A DNA stretch of 60,861 bases from Hydrogenophaga sp. (GCF_030158645.1 NZ_JAOASO010000048.1:1-60861); one strand, 5' to 3'; positions 10,184-19,850 are shown, counted from the stretch's first letter. Made by a program: numbers and translations. Notes: generated by a model from the sequence alone, not told the origin.

Positions 10184-11494
10184 TCAGCCGTCGGACGCCA
10201 CCGGGTCTTCGACGTCGGGCAAACGGGAGATCAGCACCTGGTCGATGCGCCGGCCATCGAGCACCAGCACCTCGAAACGCCAGCCCGCGCACTCCACGCT
10301 GTCGGCCTGCGCCAGCAGGTCGCCCGCCACCGTCTGCATGAGGCCCGCCACGGTGTTGTAGCGACCCTTGTCTTCGTCGGGCAGCACCTCGATGTCCAGC
10401 CGGGACTTGAGTTCGGTCACCGGCATGGCCCCGTCAATCAACCAGGCGCCGTCCTCGCGCTGTGTGGCCCAGGCGTCCACCGCGGCGTGCGGGGAGAGCT
10501 CACCGGTGATGGCCTCGAGCATGTCCAGCGGCGTGAGCAGGCCCTGCACCACACCGTACTCGTCCACCACGAACACCATGCGCGTGGCACGCTCGCGGAA
10601 CTGCTCCAGCAGTTCCATGCCGCTGAGCGTCTCCGGCACAAACACGGCCGGCTGCACATGGCGCATCAGGGTTTCGTTGTTGCCTTCGGCCTGCAGCGCC
10701 AGCATCCGCGGCAGGTGGATCACACCCACCACGTCATCCAGCCCACCACGACACACCGGGTACCACGAGTGGCCGGTGGTCCAGGCACGCTGCACCGCCA
10801 CGTCGATGCTGTCCTGCGCGTCCAGCCACTCGATCTCGGAACGCGGCACCATGATGGAGGTGAGCTGGCGGTCGTCGAGCAGGAACACGTTGCGCACCAT
10901 CTGGTGCTCGTGCTCCTCGATGATGCCCGCGTCCACGCCCTCTTCCAGGCTGGCGTTGATCTCTTCTTCGGTCACGTGCTGCACCGCGTTGGTGTCGATG
11001 CGCAGCAGCTTGAGCATCCACTGCGTGGTCTGCGTGAGCAGCCACACAAAGGGCTTGGCGGCCGTGGCCACGAAGGTCATGGGACGAGACACCCAGCGCG
11101 CCACCGCTTCGGGATACAGCTGCCCGATGCGCTTGGGCACCAGCTCGCCAAACACGATCGTGATGAAGGTGATCACCACCACCACGATGGCGGTGGACAG
11201 GACGTTGGCTGTGGCTTCGGTCAGGCCCTTGGACTCCATCCACAACCCCAGGTCACCACTGAAGGCCGCCTCGCCCACGATCCCGTTGAGCATGCCGATG
11301 GAGGTGATGCCGACCTGCACCGACGACAGGAACTGCGTCGGGTTCTCCAGCAGCTTCAGCGCGGTGATGGAGCCCTTGTCACCGGCTTCGGCCATGGCGG
11401 CGAGGCGCGCCTTGCGGCTGGACGCCAGCGCCAGCTCGGACATGGCAAAAGCCCCGTTGAGCAGCGTGAGAAAAACAATGAGGAGGGTGTCCAT
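10184..11494 (-). CDS. CNNM/CorC (HlyC) family transporter
   Basis: A 436-residue inner-membrane protein with the family's standard order: an N-terminal DUF21/CNNM membrane domain (hydrophobic segments within 1-150; LLNGAFAMSE at the start), two CBS domains (IMVPRSEIEW near 220, and MVFVVDEYG..GLLTPLDMLEAI near 300-325), then a CorC_HlyC domain. Homologues are linked to Mg2+/Co2+ efflux. The start codon lies only nine bases from the divergent apaH start. It converges on the Ser/Gly-rich gene across 29 bases. Confidence 0.9.
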   Translation of the reverse strand: MDTLLIVFLTLLNGAFAMSELALASSRKARLAAMAEAGDKGSITALKLLENPTQFLSSVQVGITSIGMLNGIVGEAAFSGDLGLWMESKGLTEATANVLSTAIVVVVITFITIVFGELVPKRIGQLYPEAVARWVSRPMTFVATAAKPFVWLLTQTTQWMLKLLRIDTNAVQHVTEEEINASLEEGVDAGIIEEHEHQMVRNVFLLDDRQLTSIMVPRSEIEWLDAQDSIDVAVQRAWTTGHSWYPVCRGGLDDVVGVIHLPRMLALQAEGNNETLMRHVQPAVFVPETLSGMELLEQFRERATRMVFVVDEYGVVQGLLTPLDMLEAITGELSPHAAVDAWATQREDGAWLIDGAMPVTELKSRLDIEVLPDEDKGRYNTVAGLMQTVAGDLLAQADSVECAGWRFEVLVLDGRRIDQVLISRLPDVEDPVASDG

Positions 11495-11503
11495 AATCGG
11501 GCG

Positions 11504-12343
11504 ATGTCACTCTACATGATCGGTGATGTCCAAGGCTGTGACGAAGCCCTGGGCCGTTTGCTTGACGAAATCGCTTTCTCCCCCAGCCGGGACACGCTGT
11601 ACCTGCTGGGCGACCTGGTGAACCGCGGACCCGATTCGCTCAAGGTGCTGCGCCGGCTCATGGCGCTCGAAGGCGCTGCGCACTGCCTGCTCGGCAACCA
11701 CGACCTGCACCTGCTGGCCGCTGCGCACGGCGTGCGCCAGCTGCAACGCAGCGACACGGTGAACGACATCCTCGATGCACCCGACCGCAACGAGCTGCTC
11801 GACTGGTTGCGCCACCGCCCGATGGCCCTGTTCGAGAACGGCTGGCTCATGGTGCACGCCGGCGTGCTGCCGCAGTGGGATGTGGCCGACACCCTGGCGC
11901 GCGCGCACGAACTGCAGAGCGCGCTGCGCAGCAGCGACTGGACCGCCTTCCTCCAACACATGTACGGCAACGAGCCGGCCTTCTGGAGCGATGCGCTGCA
12001 GGGCGCCGACCGCCTGCGGGTGGTGGTCAACGCCTTCACACGCCTGAGGTTTTGCACGGCGCAGGGGGTGATGGAGTTCGAAACCAAAGAGGGTGCGGAT
12101 GGCGCACCGCCGGGTTTCATGCCCTGGTTCGATGTGCCGGGTCGCCGCACGGCTGGCGTGCCGCTGGCGTTTGGCCACTGGTCGACGCTGGGGAAGGTGC
12201 AACGCGAAGGCGTTTTGCCGCTGGACACGGGTTGTGTGTGGGGAGGCTGCCTGACAGCCGCACGCCTGCTGAACACGACGGGCCAGGTGGAGCAGATCGC
12301 CGTGCGGTGCCCTCAAACCCGCAAGCCGGGCAAGGCGCTCTGA
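11504..12343 (+). CDS. apaH: Bis(5'-nucleosyl)-tetraphosphatase (symmetrical), ApaH
   Basis: A 279-residue calcineurin-type phosphoesterase that hydrolyses Ap4A to two ADP. The metal motifs are present in order: GDVQGCD (7-13), GDLVNRGPDS (about 37-46), GNHDLHLL (about 65-72) and HAGVLPQWD (about 115). Length matches the family (270-280). The open frame extends much further upstream, but that part is antisense to corC. No good Shine-Dalgarno precedes the ATG. Confidence 0.97.
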   Translation: MSLYMIGDVQGCDEALGRLLDEIAFSPSRDTLYLLGDLVNRGPDSLKVLRRLMALEGAAHCLLGNHDLHLLAAAHGVRQLQRSDTVNDILDAPDRNELLDWLRHRPMALFENGWLMVHAGVLPQWDVADTLARAHELQSALRSSDWTAFLQHMYGNEPAFWSDALQGADRLRVVVNAFTRLRFCTAQGVMEFETKEGADGAPPGFMPWFDVPGRRTAGVPLAFGHWSTLGKVQREGVLPLDTGCVWGGCLTAARLLNTTGQVEQIAVRCPQTRKPGKAL

Positions 12344-12366
12344 ACGCACGGCGCGGGGAGGCGCAA

Positions 12367-13893
12367 TCAGTCTTCCTGCACCGGCGCAGCCACCGGCTCG
12401 ACCAGCACGGGGGCCGGGGCGGGAGCGCTTTTGAACAGCGCCGGCACCTTCTTGCGGGATTTGATGTTGGGCGACAAGGTGCGCGCGGTGGGACGCGACG
12501 CGGCTTCCCAGGACGGCGGCGTGTCGCCGGTGCTGCTGGGTTCGTAAGGCTTGTCGAACAGCGGGTCTGCCGGGGCGCGTGGCGCACGGACCGGGCGGCT
12601 GGCGGGTGACGGGCGGCCCTCGCCGCGCGGCTCGCTGCGGACTTCGCGGTCGCGCGGCGGACGGCTCTCGCGGCGCTCTTCACCGCCTTCGGAGGCTTGC
12701 CAGGCGCGCTGGCCATCGTTGAAACGGCCGGCGGGGCGTTTGTCGGCCTCGAGCTCCAGCGCTTCAAGTTCCAGTTTTTTGCCCAACAGTTTTTCCAGGT
12801 CGCCCATGAGGCGCGCGTCGCGCGGGCTCACGAACGAGACCGCCAGACCGGAGGCGCCGGCACGGCCGGTGCGGCCGATGCGGTGCACGTAGTCTTCGGC
12901 GTTGAACGGGATGTCGAAGTTGAACACCGCCGGCACGTCCTTGATGTCCAGGCCGCGGGCGGCCACGTCGGTGCAGACCAGCAGGTCGACCGCGCCGCTC
13001 TTGAAGGCTTCCAGCGCCTTCAGGCGCTCATCCTGACTCTTGTCGCCGTGCAGGGCGGTGGTGTTGAGGCCCTCGCGCTCCAGCGAACGCGCCAGACGGG
13101 CACAACCCAGCTTGCTGTTGACGAACACAAACGCCTGCTTGAGGCCGCGCTCGGCAAGGATCTTCTTCAGGACGATGCGCTTGTCATCGTCGCCGACGCT
13201 GTAGAAATGCTGCTCCACCGTGGACGCCGTGGCGTTGGAACGCGCCACTTCGATCGTCACCGGGTCCTGCAGGTAGCTGCCGGCCAGGCGCTTGATTTCG
13301 CTGGAGAAGGTGGCCGAGAACAACAGCGTGGTGCGCTGTTTGGGCAGGTAGGACAGGATGCGCTGCAGGTCGGGCAGGAAACCGATGTCGAGCATGCGGT
13401 CGGCTTCGTCGAGCACCACGTACTCGACCTGGTTGAGCACGCAGTTCTTGGCTTCGATGTGATCGAGCAAGCGGCCCGGCGTGGCCACCAGCACTTCGAC
13501 GCCCTTTTTCAGCTCGGCCGTCTGCGGCTTCATGTCCATGCCGCCGAACACCACCGTGCTGCGCAGGTTGGTGTACTTGGCGTAGAGCTTGACCTGCTCG
13601 GCCACCTGGTCGGCGAGTTCGCGCGTGGGCAGCAGCACCAGGGCGCGCACCGGGTGGCGCGCGGGCGAGGTGGATGCGTTTTCGTGCTTCATCATGCGCT
13701 GCAGCAGGGGCAGCGTGAAAGCGGCGGTTTTGCCGGTGCCGGTCTGGGCGGCGCCCATCACGTCACGGCCTTGCAGCACCACGGGAATCGCCTGCGCCTG
13801 GATCGGCGTCATGGTCTCGTAGCCCATTTCGGCCACGGCACGCTCGATGGCGGGAGAGAGGGACAGTTCGGAAAAGGATTGGGTCATGGGCAT
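12367..13893 (-). CDS. DEAD-box RNA helicase, RhlE-type
   Basis: A protein of about 508 residues with all DEAD-box motifs: Q motif TPIQAQAIP, Walker A AQTGTGKT, PTRELADQ, DEAD in VLDEADRML, SAT, and HRIGRTGRAG. The C terminus is Arg/Pro/Ala-rich and disordered, typical of RhlE proteins acting in RNA decay or ribosome assembly. The start could be ATG 13893 or ATG 13887 (two codons apart, neither with a clear ribosome-binding site). It follows ypfJ by 62 bases on the same strand. Confidence 0.92.
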   Translation of the reverse strand: MPMTQSFSELSLSPAIERAVAEMGYETMTPIQAQAIPVVLQGRDVMGAAQTGTGKTAAFTLPLLQRMMKHENASTSPARHPVRALVLLPTRELADQVAEQVKLYAKYTNLRSTVVFGGMDMKPQTAELKKGVEVLVATPGRLLDHIEAKNCVLNQVEYVVLDEADRMLDIGFLPDLQRILSYLPKQRTTLLFSATFSSEIKRLAGSYLQDPVTIEVARSNATASTVEQHFYSVGDDDKRIVLKKILAERGLKQAFVFVNSKLGCARLARSLEREGLNTTALHGDKSQDERLKALEAFKSGAVDLLVCTDVAARGLDIKDVPAVFNFDIPFNAEDYVHRIGRTGRAGASGLAVSFVSPRDARLMGDLEKLLGKKLELEALELEADKRPAGRFNDGQRAWQASEGGEERRESRPPRDREVRSEPRGEGRPSPASRPVRAPRAPADPLFDKPYEPSSTGDTPPSWEAASRPTARTLSPNIKSRKKVPALFKSAPAPAPVLVEPVAAPVQED

Positions 13894-13955
13894 CAAAGTT
13901 AGCCCGTTATTGTCGCACTTTGACCGTTTTTCGCCGAACTCCGCCCGCGCACCAT

Positions 13956-14843
13956 TCAAAGACTGGCCGACTTGAAGGTGTCACAAGCCTGGACACTGCC
14001 GGTCTTCAGGCCGCTGTTGAACCAGCGCTGGCGCTGCTCGCTGGTGCCGTGGGTGAAGCTGTCGGGCACCACCTGGCCCTGGCTTTTGCGCTGCAGGGCG
14101 TCGTCGCCGATGGCCGCCGCCGCGTTCATGGCCTCTTCCACGTCACCGGGCTCCAGGATGTTGCCGGTTTTCTGGTTGTGGTGGGCCCAGATGCCGGCAA
14201 AACAGTCGGCCTGCAGCTCCACCCGCACCGACATGGCGTTGAACTCGCGCTGGCTCACCTGTCCGCGCATCTCGTCCATCTTGCCGGTGATGCCCAGCAG
14301 GTTCTGCACGTGGTGGCCCACCTCGTGCGCGATCACATACGCCTGCGCAAAGTCGCCCGGCGCACCGAGCTGTGTGCGCAACGTGTCGTAGAAGCTCAGG
14401 TCGATGTAGACCTTCTGGTCGCCCGGGCAATAAAACGGGCCCATGGCCGACTGGCCGGTGCCGCAGGCCGTGGGCGTGGCGCCGCGAAACAGCACCAGGC
14501 GGGGTTTCTGGTAGGTCGACCCGGCCTGCTGGAACATGGGGCCCCAGACGTCTTCGGTGCCGCCCAGCACCGAGGCCACGAAGCGGCCCATGTCGTCGGT
14601 GGGCGCCTGCGCCGGACCCTGGCTGGTTTCCACCTGGGCAGCGGGCGAAAGATCGCCGCCGCTCAGCGCGCCCAGAATGGTCATGGGGTTGATGCCGAAG
14701 ATCCAGCCGGCGACCAGCGCCACGGCGATGGTGCCCAGACCGATGTTGCGCCCGCCGCCGCCCCGGCCGCCCCCGAATCCGCCGCCCGGCTGCGAACGCC
14801 GGTCTTCGACCTGGTCGGACTCGCGGTTGTTTTCCCATTTCAT
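13956..14843 (-). CDS. ypfJ: YpfJ-family neutral zinc metallopeptidase
   Basis: A 295-residue protein with AGGAG seven bases before the ATG. A Gly-rich cytoplasmic N terminus is followed by one membrane anchor (about residues 36-52), then the zinc metallopeptidase domain with the HEVGHH motif near residue 170 and the downstream ELQADC segment that supplies a further ligand. It matches the KPN_02809/YpfJ family of putative neutral zinc peptidases. Substrate unknown. Its first 700 bases are overlapped in another frame by the run-on of the upstream desaturase ORF. Confidence 0.92.
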   Translation of the reverse strand: MKWENNRESDQVEDRRSQPGGGFGGGRGGGGRNIGLGTIAVALVAGWIFGINPMTILGALSGGDLSPAAQVETSQGPAQAPTDDMGRFVASVLGGTEDVWGPMFQQAGSTYQKPRLVLFRGATPTACGTGQSAMGPFYCPGDQKVYIDLSFYDTLRTQLGAPGDFAQAYVIAHEVGHHVQNLLGITGKMDEMRGQVSQREFNAMSVRVELQADCFAGIWAHHNQKTGNILEPGDVEEAMNAAAAIGDDALQRKSQGQVVPDSFTHGTSEQRQRWFNSGLKTGSVQACDTFKSASL

Positions 14844-16005
14844 GCTGCGTCTCCTGCGCAGCGGGAGTCGCTGCGCGGCCCATTATCCGGGCCGCTGCCA
14901 CCCAGGCGGGGGCCGTCTGGCAGGGACTGGTCTGCCGGCCTTCAAAGTCGGTCCAGCAACGGCGATCAAAGTCGTACAGCTTGCAGCGGCGCGCGGTGTC
15001 GAAGTACCAGCGCCACGAGAAGCGCTGCACCGTGATGCGGCCGGGCAAGGTGGTCTCCAGCAACTGCTGTGCGCCTTCGAGCCTGTAGAGCGGGATGCTC
15101 ATGTCCACGTGGTGCGCGGTGTGCTCCATGATGTGGTGCAGCAGCGCGCCGATGCGCAGGGGAAAGGTGAGGTGCACGGTGGTGGACACAAAAGGCGCGG
15201 CGCGCAACCAGGCCGCCTTGTCGTCGTGCCACTGGACCGAGGTGTGGGTGTGGTGCACGTAGACCACGAAGCCGATCATCGCGTTCCAGAACAGGAAGGG
15301 CACGCCAAAGCCCAGACCAACCAGCCAGGCGACGGACTGCTCCGTGGCCAGGGCCGACGCCACCAGCGCACCGATCCACACGGCAGCGGTGGCCACCACG
15401 ATCACGCCGTCCCACACGAATTCGGCGCGCCGCGTGCCCAGGTAGGTTTTGCGCGGAAAGAACATGCGCTTCCACCACATCTCCACCAGGTAGTAGGCCG
15501 CCGGGCCCCAGCCGCTGCGGTAGAGCCGCTCCAGCCTGCGCCGGCCGGGGCTCAGCGCGTCGAACTCGGCACGGGTCAGCGGCGCCCACACAAAGTCCAC
15601 GCCCTTGAGGTTGGTGTAGCCGTGGTGCACCACGTTGTGCCCCACTTCCCACAGGCTGTAGGGCGTGAGCGAGGGCAGCATGGCGATGCGGCCCAGCACG
15701 CGGTTGAGCCCGCGGTGCGGCGTGTAACTCTGGTGGCAGGCGTCGTGGCCGATGATGAACAGGCGCCCGATCATGAAGCCCGCCGCCAGGCCACACAGCA
15801 GCTGGGCCCACCACGTCGGCAAGAGCACCGTGGCGACCATCAGCGCGGCAAAGATCGACCAGTCCAGCGCCAGCAAGGCGATGGCGCGCGCGGTGCGGCG
15901 TTCAACGATGGGCGCCAGCCAGCCGCGGATCACCTTGCGGTGTGGCAGGGGCTGATGGGCGGGGATCGGGTCGGGAGAAGCGGTAAAAACGGGATTGCTG
16001 GACAT
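14143..16005 (-). CDS. Membrane fatty acid desaturase; ORF runs on into ypfJ
   Basis: Residues 1 to about 370 are a membrane di-iron desaturase: histidine boxes HDACHQS (near 87), HNVVHH (near 123) and HTAHHVD (near 290), with hydrophobic pairs between them. It would introduce a double bond into acyl lipids using O2. The open frame then continues for about 250 codons, almost all antisense-free overlap with ypfJ in another frame, with no sign of a real domain. A one-base indel in the C5 run near 14910 would end the protein either at TAA 14883 or at a TGA overlapping the ypfJ ATG. I regard the true end as near 14840-14890. Confidence 0.8.
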   Translation of the reverse strand: MSSNPVFTASPDPIPAHQPLPHRKVIRGWLAPIVERRTARAIALLALDWSIFAALMVATVLLPTWWAQLLCGLAAGFMIGRLFIIGHDACHQSYTPHRGLNRVLGRIAMLPSLTPYSLWEVGHNVVHHGYTNLKGVDFVWAPLTRAEFDALSPGRRRLERLYRSGWGPAAYYLVEMWWKRMFFPRKTYLGTRRAEFVWDGVIVVATAAVWIGALVASALATEQSVAWLVGLGFGVPFLFWNAMIGFVVYVHHTHTSVQWHDDKAAWLRAAPFVSTTVHLTFPLRIGALLHHIMEHTAHHVDMSIPLYRLEGAQQLLETTLPGRITVQRFSWRWYFDTARRCKLYDFDRRCWTDFEGRQTSPCQTAPAWVAAARIMGRAATPAAQETQHEMGKQPRVRPGRRPAFAAGRRIRGRPGRRRAQHRSGHHRRGAGRRLDLRHQPHDHSGRAERRRSFARCPGGNQPGSGAGAHRRHGPLRGLGAGRHRRRLGPHVPAGRVDLPETPPGAVSRRHAHGLRHRPVGHGPVLLPGRPEGLHRPELLRHVAHTARCAGRLCAGVCDRARGGPPRAEPAGHHRQDGRDARTGEPARVQRHVGAGGAAGRLFCRHLGPPQPENRQHPGAR

Positions 16006-16041
16006 GGCGACCGATGCTATCGGCGCATGCCCCGACCGGCC

Positions 16042-16055
16042 TTGATGCAGGTCAA
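16042..16055 (-). promoter_or_regulatory. FNR/Anr-type box upstream of the desaturase gene
   Basis: TTGAT-GCAG-GTCAA matches the FNR/Anr/Dnr consensus TTGAT-N4-ATCAA at nine of ten positions. It is centred about 43 bases before the desaturase ATG and overlaps the last codons of the upstream dcd gene. It shares its exact spacer, GCAG, with the second box at 45073. Confidence 0.6.
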
Positions 16056-16624
16056 GCCTTGGGCAAGGTCACCCCGGTCTGCCCTTGGTACTTGCCGCCA
16101 CGGTCCTTGTAGCTGACCTCGCAAACGTCGTCCTTGTCGCTCTCGAAGAACAACACCTGGGCGCAGCCCTCGCCCGCGTAGATCTTGGCCGGCAGTGGCG
16201 TGGTGTTGCTGAACTCCAGCGTCACGTAGCCTTCCCACTCAGGCTCGAAGGGCGTCACGTTGACGATGATGCCGCAGCGCGCGTAGGTGCTCTTGCCCAG
16301 GCAGATGGTGAGCACGTTGCGCGGGATGCGGAAGTACTCCATGGTGCGCGCCAGCGCAAAGCTGTTGGGCGGGATCACGCAGACATCCTTGTTGATGTCC
16401 ACGAAGCTGTTCTCATCAAAGTTCTTCGGGTCCACCACCGTGCTGTGGATGTTGGTGAACACCTTGAATTCGGGCGCGCAGCGGATGTCGTAGCCGTAGC
16501 TCGAGGTGCCGTAGCTGATCACCTTCTTGCCGTCCACCGCCCTCACCTGACCAGGCTCGAAGGGTGAAATCAGGCCGTGTTCTTCGGCCATGCGGCGGAT
16601 CCATTTGTCGCTTTTGATGCTCAT
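16052..16624 (-). CDS. dcd: dCTP deaminase
   Basis: A 190-residue trimeric enzyme that deaminates dCTP to dUTP in thymidylate supply. The motifs [23 protein letters not shown] (with the catalytic Glu in [13 protein letters not shown]) and [10 protein letters not shown] are present, and the length is the family's usual 188-193. The ATG at 16624 is the conserved start ([14 protein letters not shown]). It diverges from the GbsR-type regulator gene. Confidence 0.97.
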   Translation of the reverse strand: MSIKSDKWIRRMAEEHGLISPFEPGQVRAVDGKKVISYGTSSYGYDIRCAPEFKVFTNIHSTVVDPKNFDENSFVDINKDVCVIPPNSFALARTMEYFRIPRNVLTICLGKSTYARCGIIVNVTPFEPEWEGYVTLEFSNTTPLPAKIYAGEGCAQVLFFESDKDDVCEVSYKDRGGKYQGQTGVTLPKA

Positions 16625-16701
16625 GGAGCGCGATTGTAGGGATTCGGGCGCCAGCGACCCCCGACCCCATCCCTGCGATAACCCCTCGCAACTTCCCGGA
16701 A

Positions 16702-16719
16702 TTTCAGTAATTACTGAAA
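16702..16719 (+). promoter_or_regulatory. Perfect 18-bp palindrome upstream of gbsR-cydAB
   Basis: TTTCAGTAATTACTGAAA is a perfect palindrome, ending 30 bases before the regulator ATG and 77 bases from the divergent dcd start. It has the size and symmetry expected of a dimeric winged-helix (MarR/GbsR) operator and is likely the regulator's own binding site. Confidence 0.65.
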
Positions 16720-16749
16720 ACTCAAGCCGAAGCCGATACATTCCTTCAC

Positions 16750-17352
16750 ATGCCACTGCAAGACCACCTCCCGCCCCTCAACCGCGAGTTCGTTGCCCAC
16801 TTCGGGGAAATGGGCAGCAAATGGGGCATCAACCGCACCGTGGGGCAGATTTACGCGCTGCTCTACATCTCGCCGCAGGCGCTCAACGCCGACGAGATCG
16901 CCGAGACGCTGGAGTTCTCGCGCTCCAATGTGAGCATGGGCTTGAAGGAACTGCAGGCTTGGCGCCTTGTGCGCCTGCGCCACCAGCCGGGTGACCGGCG
17001 CGAATACTTCGAAGCACCCGCCGATGTGTGGGAAATCTTCCGCGTGCTGGCCGAAGAGCGCCGCCGCCGCGAGGTGGAGCCCACCCTCTCGATGCTGCGC
17101 ACCGCCCTGCTCGACACCCCCACCACCGACGCCGAACGCCACGCGCAGAACCGCATGCGCGAGATGCACGACCTGATCGACCGCCTCATGACCTGGTTCG
17201 ACGACGTGCAGAAGCTCGCGCCAGAGACCGCCATGCAGCTCATGGGCATGGGCACGACCGTGACCAAGGTGCTCGAGCTCAAAGACCGCCTCACCGGCAA
17301 ATCGCCCGCCCGCAAGTCGCCACCCAAAGATCCGCAGGATCGCGCCGCTTGA
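16750..17352 (+). CDS. GbsR/MarR-family transcriptional regulator
   Basis: A 200-residue winged-helix protein. The recognition region ([27 protein letters not shown], in part) and the preceding [15 protein letters not shown] are characteristic of the GbsR family of MarR-like repressors. The Lys/Pro-rich C terminus is probably disordered. It lies 61 bases upstream of cydA on the same strand, suggesting it controls the bd oxidase operon. The palindrome at 16702 is its probable autoregulatory site. The ligand is unknown. Confidence 0.88.
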   Translation: MPLQDHLPPLNREFVAHFGEMGSKWGINRTVGQIYALLYISPQALNADEIAETLEFSRSNVSMGLKELQAWRLVRLRHQPGDRREYFEAPADVWEIFRVLAEERRRREVEPTLSMLRTALLDTPTTDAERHAQNRMREMHDLIDRLMTWFDDVQKLAPETAMQLMGMGTTVTKVLELKDRLTGKSPARKSPPKDPQDRAA

Positions 17353-17413
17353 TTCGGCCGGCGGTTCGCCGATATCCCGATTACCCACCGACCCACCCGC
17401 CCCAAAGATCCCC

Positions 17414-18781
17414 ATGGACGCCTTGATCCTGTCGCGAATCCAGTTCGCCGCCAACATCAGCTTTCACATCCTGTTCCCGACCATCACGATCGCCATGTGC
17501 TGGTTCCTGCTGTTCTTCCGGCTGCGCTTCATCAAGACGCGCGACCCGGCGTGGGAAGAGGCTTACTACTTCTGGACCAAGGTGTTCGCCCTGACGTTCG
17601 CGCTCGGCGTGGTCTCGGGCATCGTCATGAGTTTCCAGTTCGGCACCAACTGGCCCGGCTTCATGGAGAAAACCGGCAACATCGCGGGCCCGCTGCTGGG
17701 TTACGAAGTCCTCACCGCGTTTTTCCTGGAGGCGAGCTTCCTGGGCATCATGTTGTTCGGCCGGGGGCGTGTGTCAGAGCGGGTGCACCTGGCCGCCACC
17801 TTCCTCGTGGCCTTCGGCACCACCATGTCGGCGTTCTGGATCCTGAGCCTCAACTCCTGGCTGCAGACCCCCGCCGGCTACGAGATCGTCAACGGACAGT
17901 TCTTCGCCACCGATTGGCTGGCCGTGGTGTTCAACCCCTCTTTCCCCTACCGCTTCGCCCACAAGCTGCTGGCCTCAGCCCTCACGGCCTCGTTCCTGAT
18001 CGCCGGCCTGTGCGCGTGGCAGCTCATCAAGGGCAGCGCCACCGCCGGCACCCACAAGGCCATGCGCACCGCCCTCGTGACCGCTGCGCTGGTGATCCCG
18101 GTCCAGTTCGTGGCCGGTGACCTGCACGGCCTGAACACGCTGGAGCATCAGCCCGCCAAGGTGGCTGCCATGGAAGGCATCTGGGACACGCAAAAAGGCG
18201 CGCCGCTCACGCTCTTCGGCATTCCCGACGAGAAGGCCGGCGAGACCCACTACGCGATCAAGATCCCCAAACTGGCCAGCCTCATCCTGGCGCACGATCT
18301 CGACGCCGAGATCCAGGGCATCAACGATTTCAAGGGCGCGCACCCGCCCGTGGCGCCCGTGTTCTGGTCCTTCCGTGTCATGGTGGGCACGGGCACCCTG
18401 ATGATGGCCGTGGCCTGGTTCGCAGCCTGGCAGTTGTGGCGCCAACGCAAGCAGATGGCCGACGGCAAGATCCACCTGCCCAAGCCATTGCTGTACGTGC
18501 TCGCCGGCATGACCTTCTCGGGCTGGGTGGCCACGCTGTCGGGCTGGTACGTCACCGAGATCGGCCGCCAGCCCTTCATGGTCTACGGCCTGCTGCGCAC
18601 CAGCGAGATCGCCACCGACATCGCACCGCCCATGATCGCGCTCACGCTCACCGCCTACCTCATCGTCTACGGCCTGCTGCTCGTCACCTACATCGGCGTG
18701 CTCAAGTACATGGCGGAGAACCCGTTCAAGCACGCACCCGTTCCCGGCGGCAATGCTGCCTTGGGCAAGGCGGGAGTCTGA
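17414..18781 (+). CDS. cydA: Cytochrome bd-type quinol oxidase subunit I (CIO type)
   Basis: A 455-residue inner-membrane subunit that oxidises quinol and reduces O2 to water. H18 in ISFHILF and the His in FAHKLLASAL are the heme-ligand positions. The quinol loop (GDLHGLNTLEHQPAKVAAME) is short, as in cyanide-insensitive oxidases rather than E. coli CydA. About nine hydrophobic segments are visible. It is two bases from cydB and follows the GbsR-type regulator. Confidence 0.95.
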   Translation: MDALILSRIQFAANISFHILFPTITIAMCWFLLFFRLRFIKTRDPAWEEAYYFWTKVFALTFALGVVSGIVMSFQFGTNWPGFMEKTGNIAGPLLGYEVLTAFFLEASFLGIMLFGRGRVSERVHLAATFLVAFGTTMSAFWILSLNSWLQTPAGYEIVNGQFFATDWLAVVFNPSFPYRFAHKLLASALTASFLIAGLCAWQLIKGSATAGTHKAMRTALVTAALVIPVQFVAGDLHGLNTLEHQPAKVAAMEGIWDTQKGAPLTLFGIPDEKAGETHYAIKIPKLASLILAHDLDAEIQGINDFKGAHPPVAPVFWSFRVMVGTGTLMMAVAWFAAWQLWRQRKQMADGKIHLPKPLLYVLAGMTFSGWVATLSGWYVTEIGRQPFMVYGLLRTSEIATDIAPPMIALTLTAYLIVYGLLLVTYIGVLKYMAENPFKHAPVPGGNAALGKAGV

Positions 18782-18783
18782 AC

Positions 18784-19782
18784 ATGACCTGGGCCGAATT
18801 CCTTCCCCTGATCTTCCTCGCCGTGATGGGCCTGTCCTTGCTGGCCTACGTGGTGCTCGACGGCTACGACCTCGGCGTCGGCCTGCTGCTGCCGCTGGCC
18901 GACGAGAGGCAGAAGGACACGATGATCGCGAGCATCGGCCCGTTCTGGGACGCCAACGAAACCTGGCTGGTGCTGGGCGTGGGTGTGCTGCTGGTGGCCT
19001 TCCCGTTCGCGCACGGTCTGGTGCTGCAAGCGCTTTATTTGCCGGTGGCCATCATGCTGATCGGGCTGATCCTGCGCGGTGTGGCGTTCGACTTTCGCGT
19101 CAAGGCACCGCTGCAATACAAGGACTTCTGGAACAAGGCGTTTTTCGCCGGCTCGCTGCTCGCCAGCAGCGCGCAGGGCTGGATGCTGGGCAGCTACATC
19201 ACCGGGTTCGAGCCAGGACCGCTGGGTCTGGCGTTCAGCCTGGGCATCGCCATCACGCTGCCGGCCGCCTACATCCTGCTCGGCGCAGGCTGGCTCATCA
19301 TGAAGACTGACGGCGAACTGCAGTTGCGCGCGGTGTTCTGGGCCAGGCGCGTGCTCTGGCCCATGGGGGTGGCGCTGGTTGCCATTTCGGCCGCCACGCC
19401 GCTGGTGAACCCGGCGGTGGTGCAGAAGTGGTTTGGCGTGCCCGAGGTGTTTGCCCTGCTGCCGGTGCCGCTGAGCTGCGCCATCGCGTTCTTCGCCGTG
19501 CGCTGGGTGGTCACGCACCCAGAGGTGGTGAAAGCCGGCTACGGCTGGGTGGTGTTCGTGTCCACCGTGCTGATCTTCGTGCTGGCCTTCTTCGGCCTGT
19601 CGTACAGCATCTACCCCGACATCGTGATCGGCCGCATGACGGTGTGGGAAGCGGCGATTGGCACCGACGCACTCACCGTGATCTTCATCGGCGTGGCGAT
19701 CACATTGCCGGTGATCATCGTGTACACGATCTTCATGTACCGGGTGTTCTGGGGCAAGGCGAGGGATCTCACCTACACCTAG
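18784..19782 (+). CDS. cydB: Cytochrome bd-type quinol oxidase subunit II
   Basis: A 332-residue inner-membrane partner of CydA with eight or more hydrophobic segments; the N terminus has YVVLDGYDLGVG and GPFWDANETWLV, both CydB signatures. The ATG comes two bases after the cydA stop, so translation is coupled. I saw no cydX-like small ORF after the stop; the downstream DNA is an intergenic repeat. Confidence 0.96.
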   Translation: MTWAEFLPLIFLAVMGLSLLAYVVLDGYDLGVGLLLPLADERQKDTMIASIGPFWDANETWLVLGVGVLLVAFPFAHGLVLQALYLPVAIMLIGLILRGVAFDFRVKAPLQYKDFWNKAFFAGSLLASSAQGWMLGSYITGFEPGPLGLAFSLGIAITLPAAYILLGAGWLIMKTDGELQLRAVFWARRVLWPMGVALVAISAATPLVNPAVVQKWFGVPEVFALLPVPLSCAIAFFAVRWVVTHPEVVKAGYGWVVFVSTVLIFVLAFFGLSYSIYPDIVIGRMTVWEAAIGTDALTVIFIGVAITLPVIIVYTIFMYRVFWGKARDLTYT

Positions 19783-19812
19783 GAACACCCCCCTGCGCCG
19801 CTGACGCGGCTT

Positions 19813-19850
19813 CCCCCCTCTCTGGCGCGCCTTCGGCGCTGGGAGGGGGG
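19813..19850. terminator. GC-rich hairpin after cydB
   Basis: An outer C6/G6 stem (19813-19818 with 19845-19850) encloses an inner stem GCGCC-TTC-GGCGC (19827-19839). It lies between cydB and the convergent guanine deaminase gene and could stop transcription from both sides. The sequence type recurs between genes in Comamonadaceae, as I recall. Confidence 0.5.

Noticed and set aside
10487..11503. Long N-terminal extension of ApaH
   Set aside because: Antisense to corC; ApaH begins at 11504 with the conserved MSLYMIGDVQGCD.
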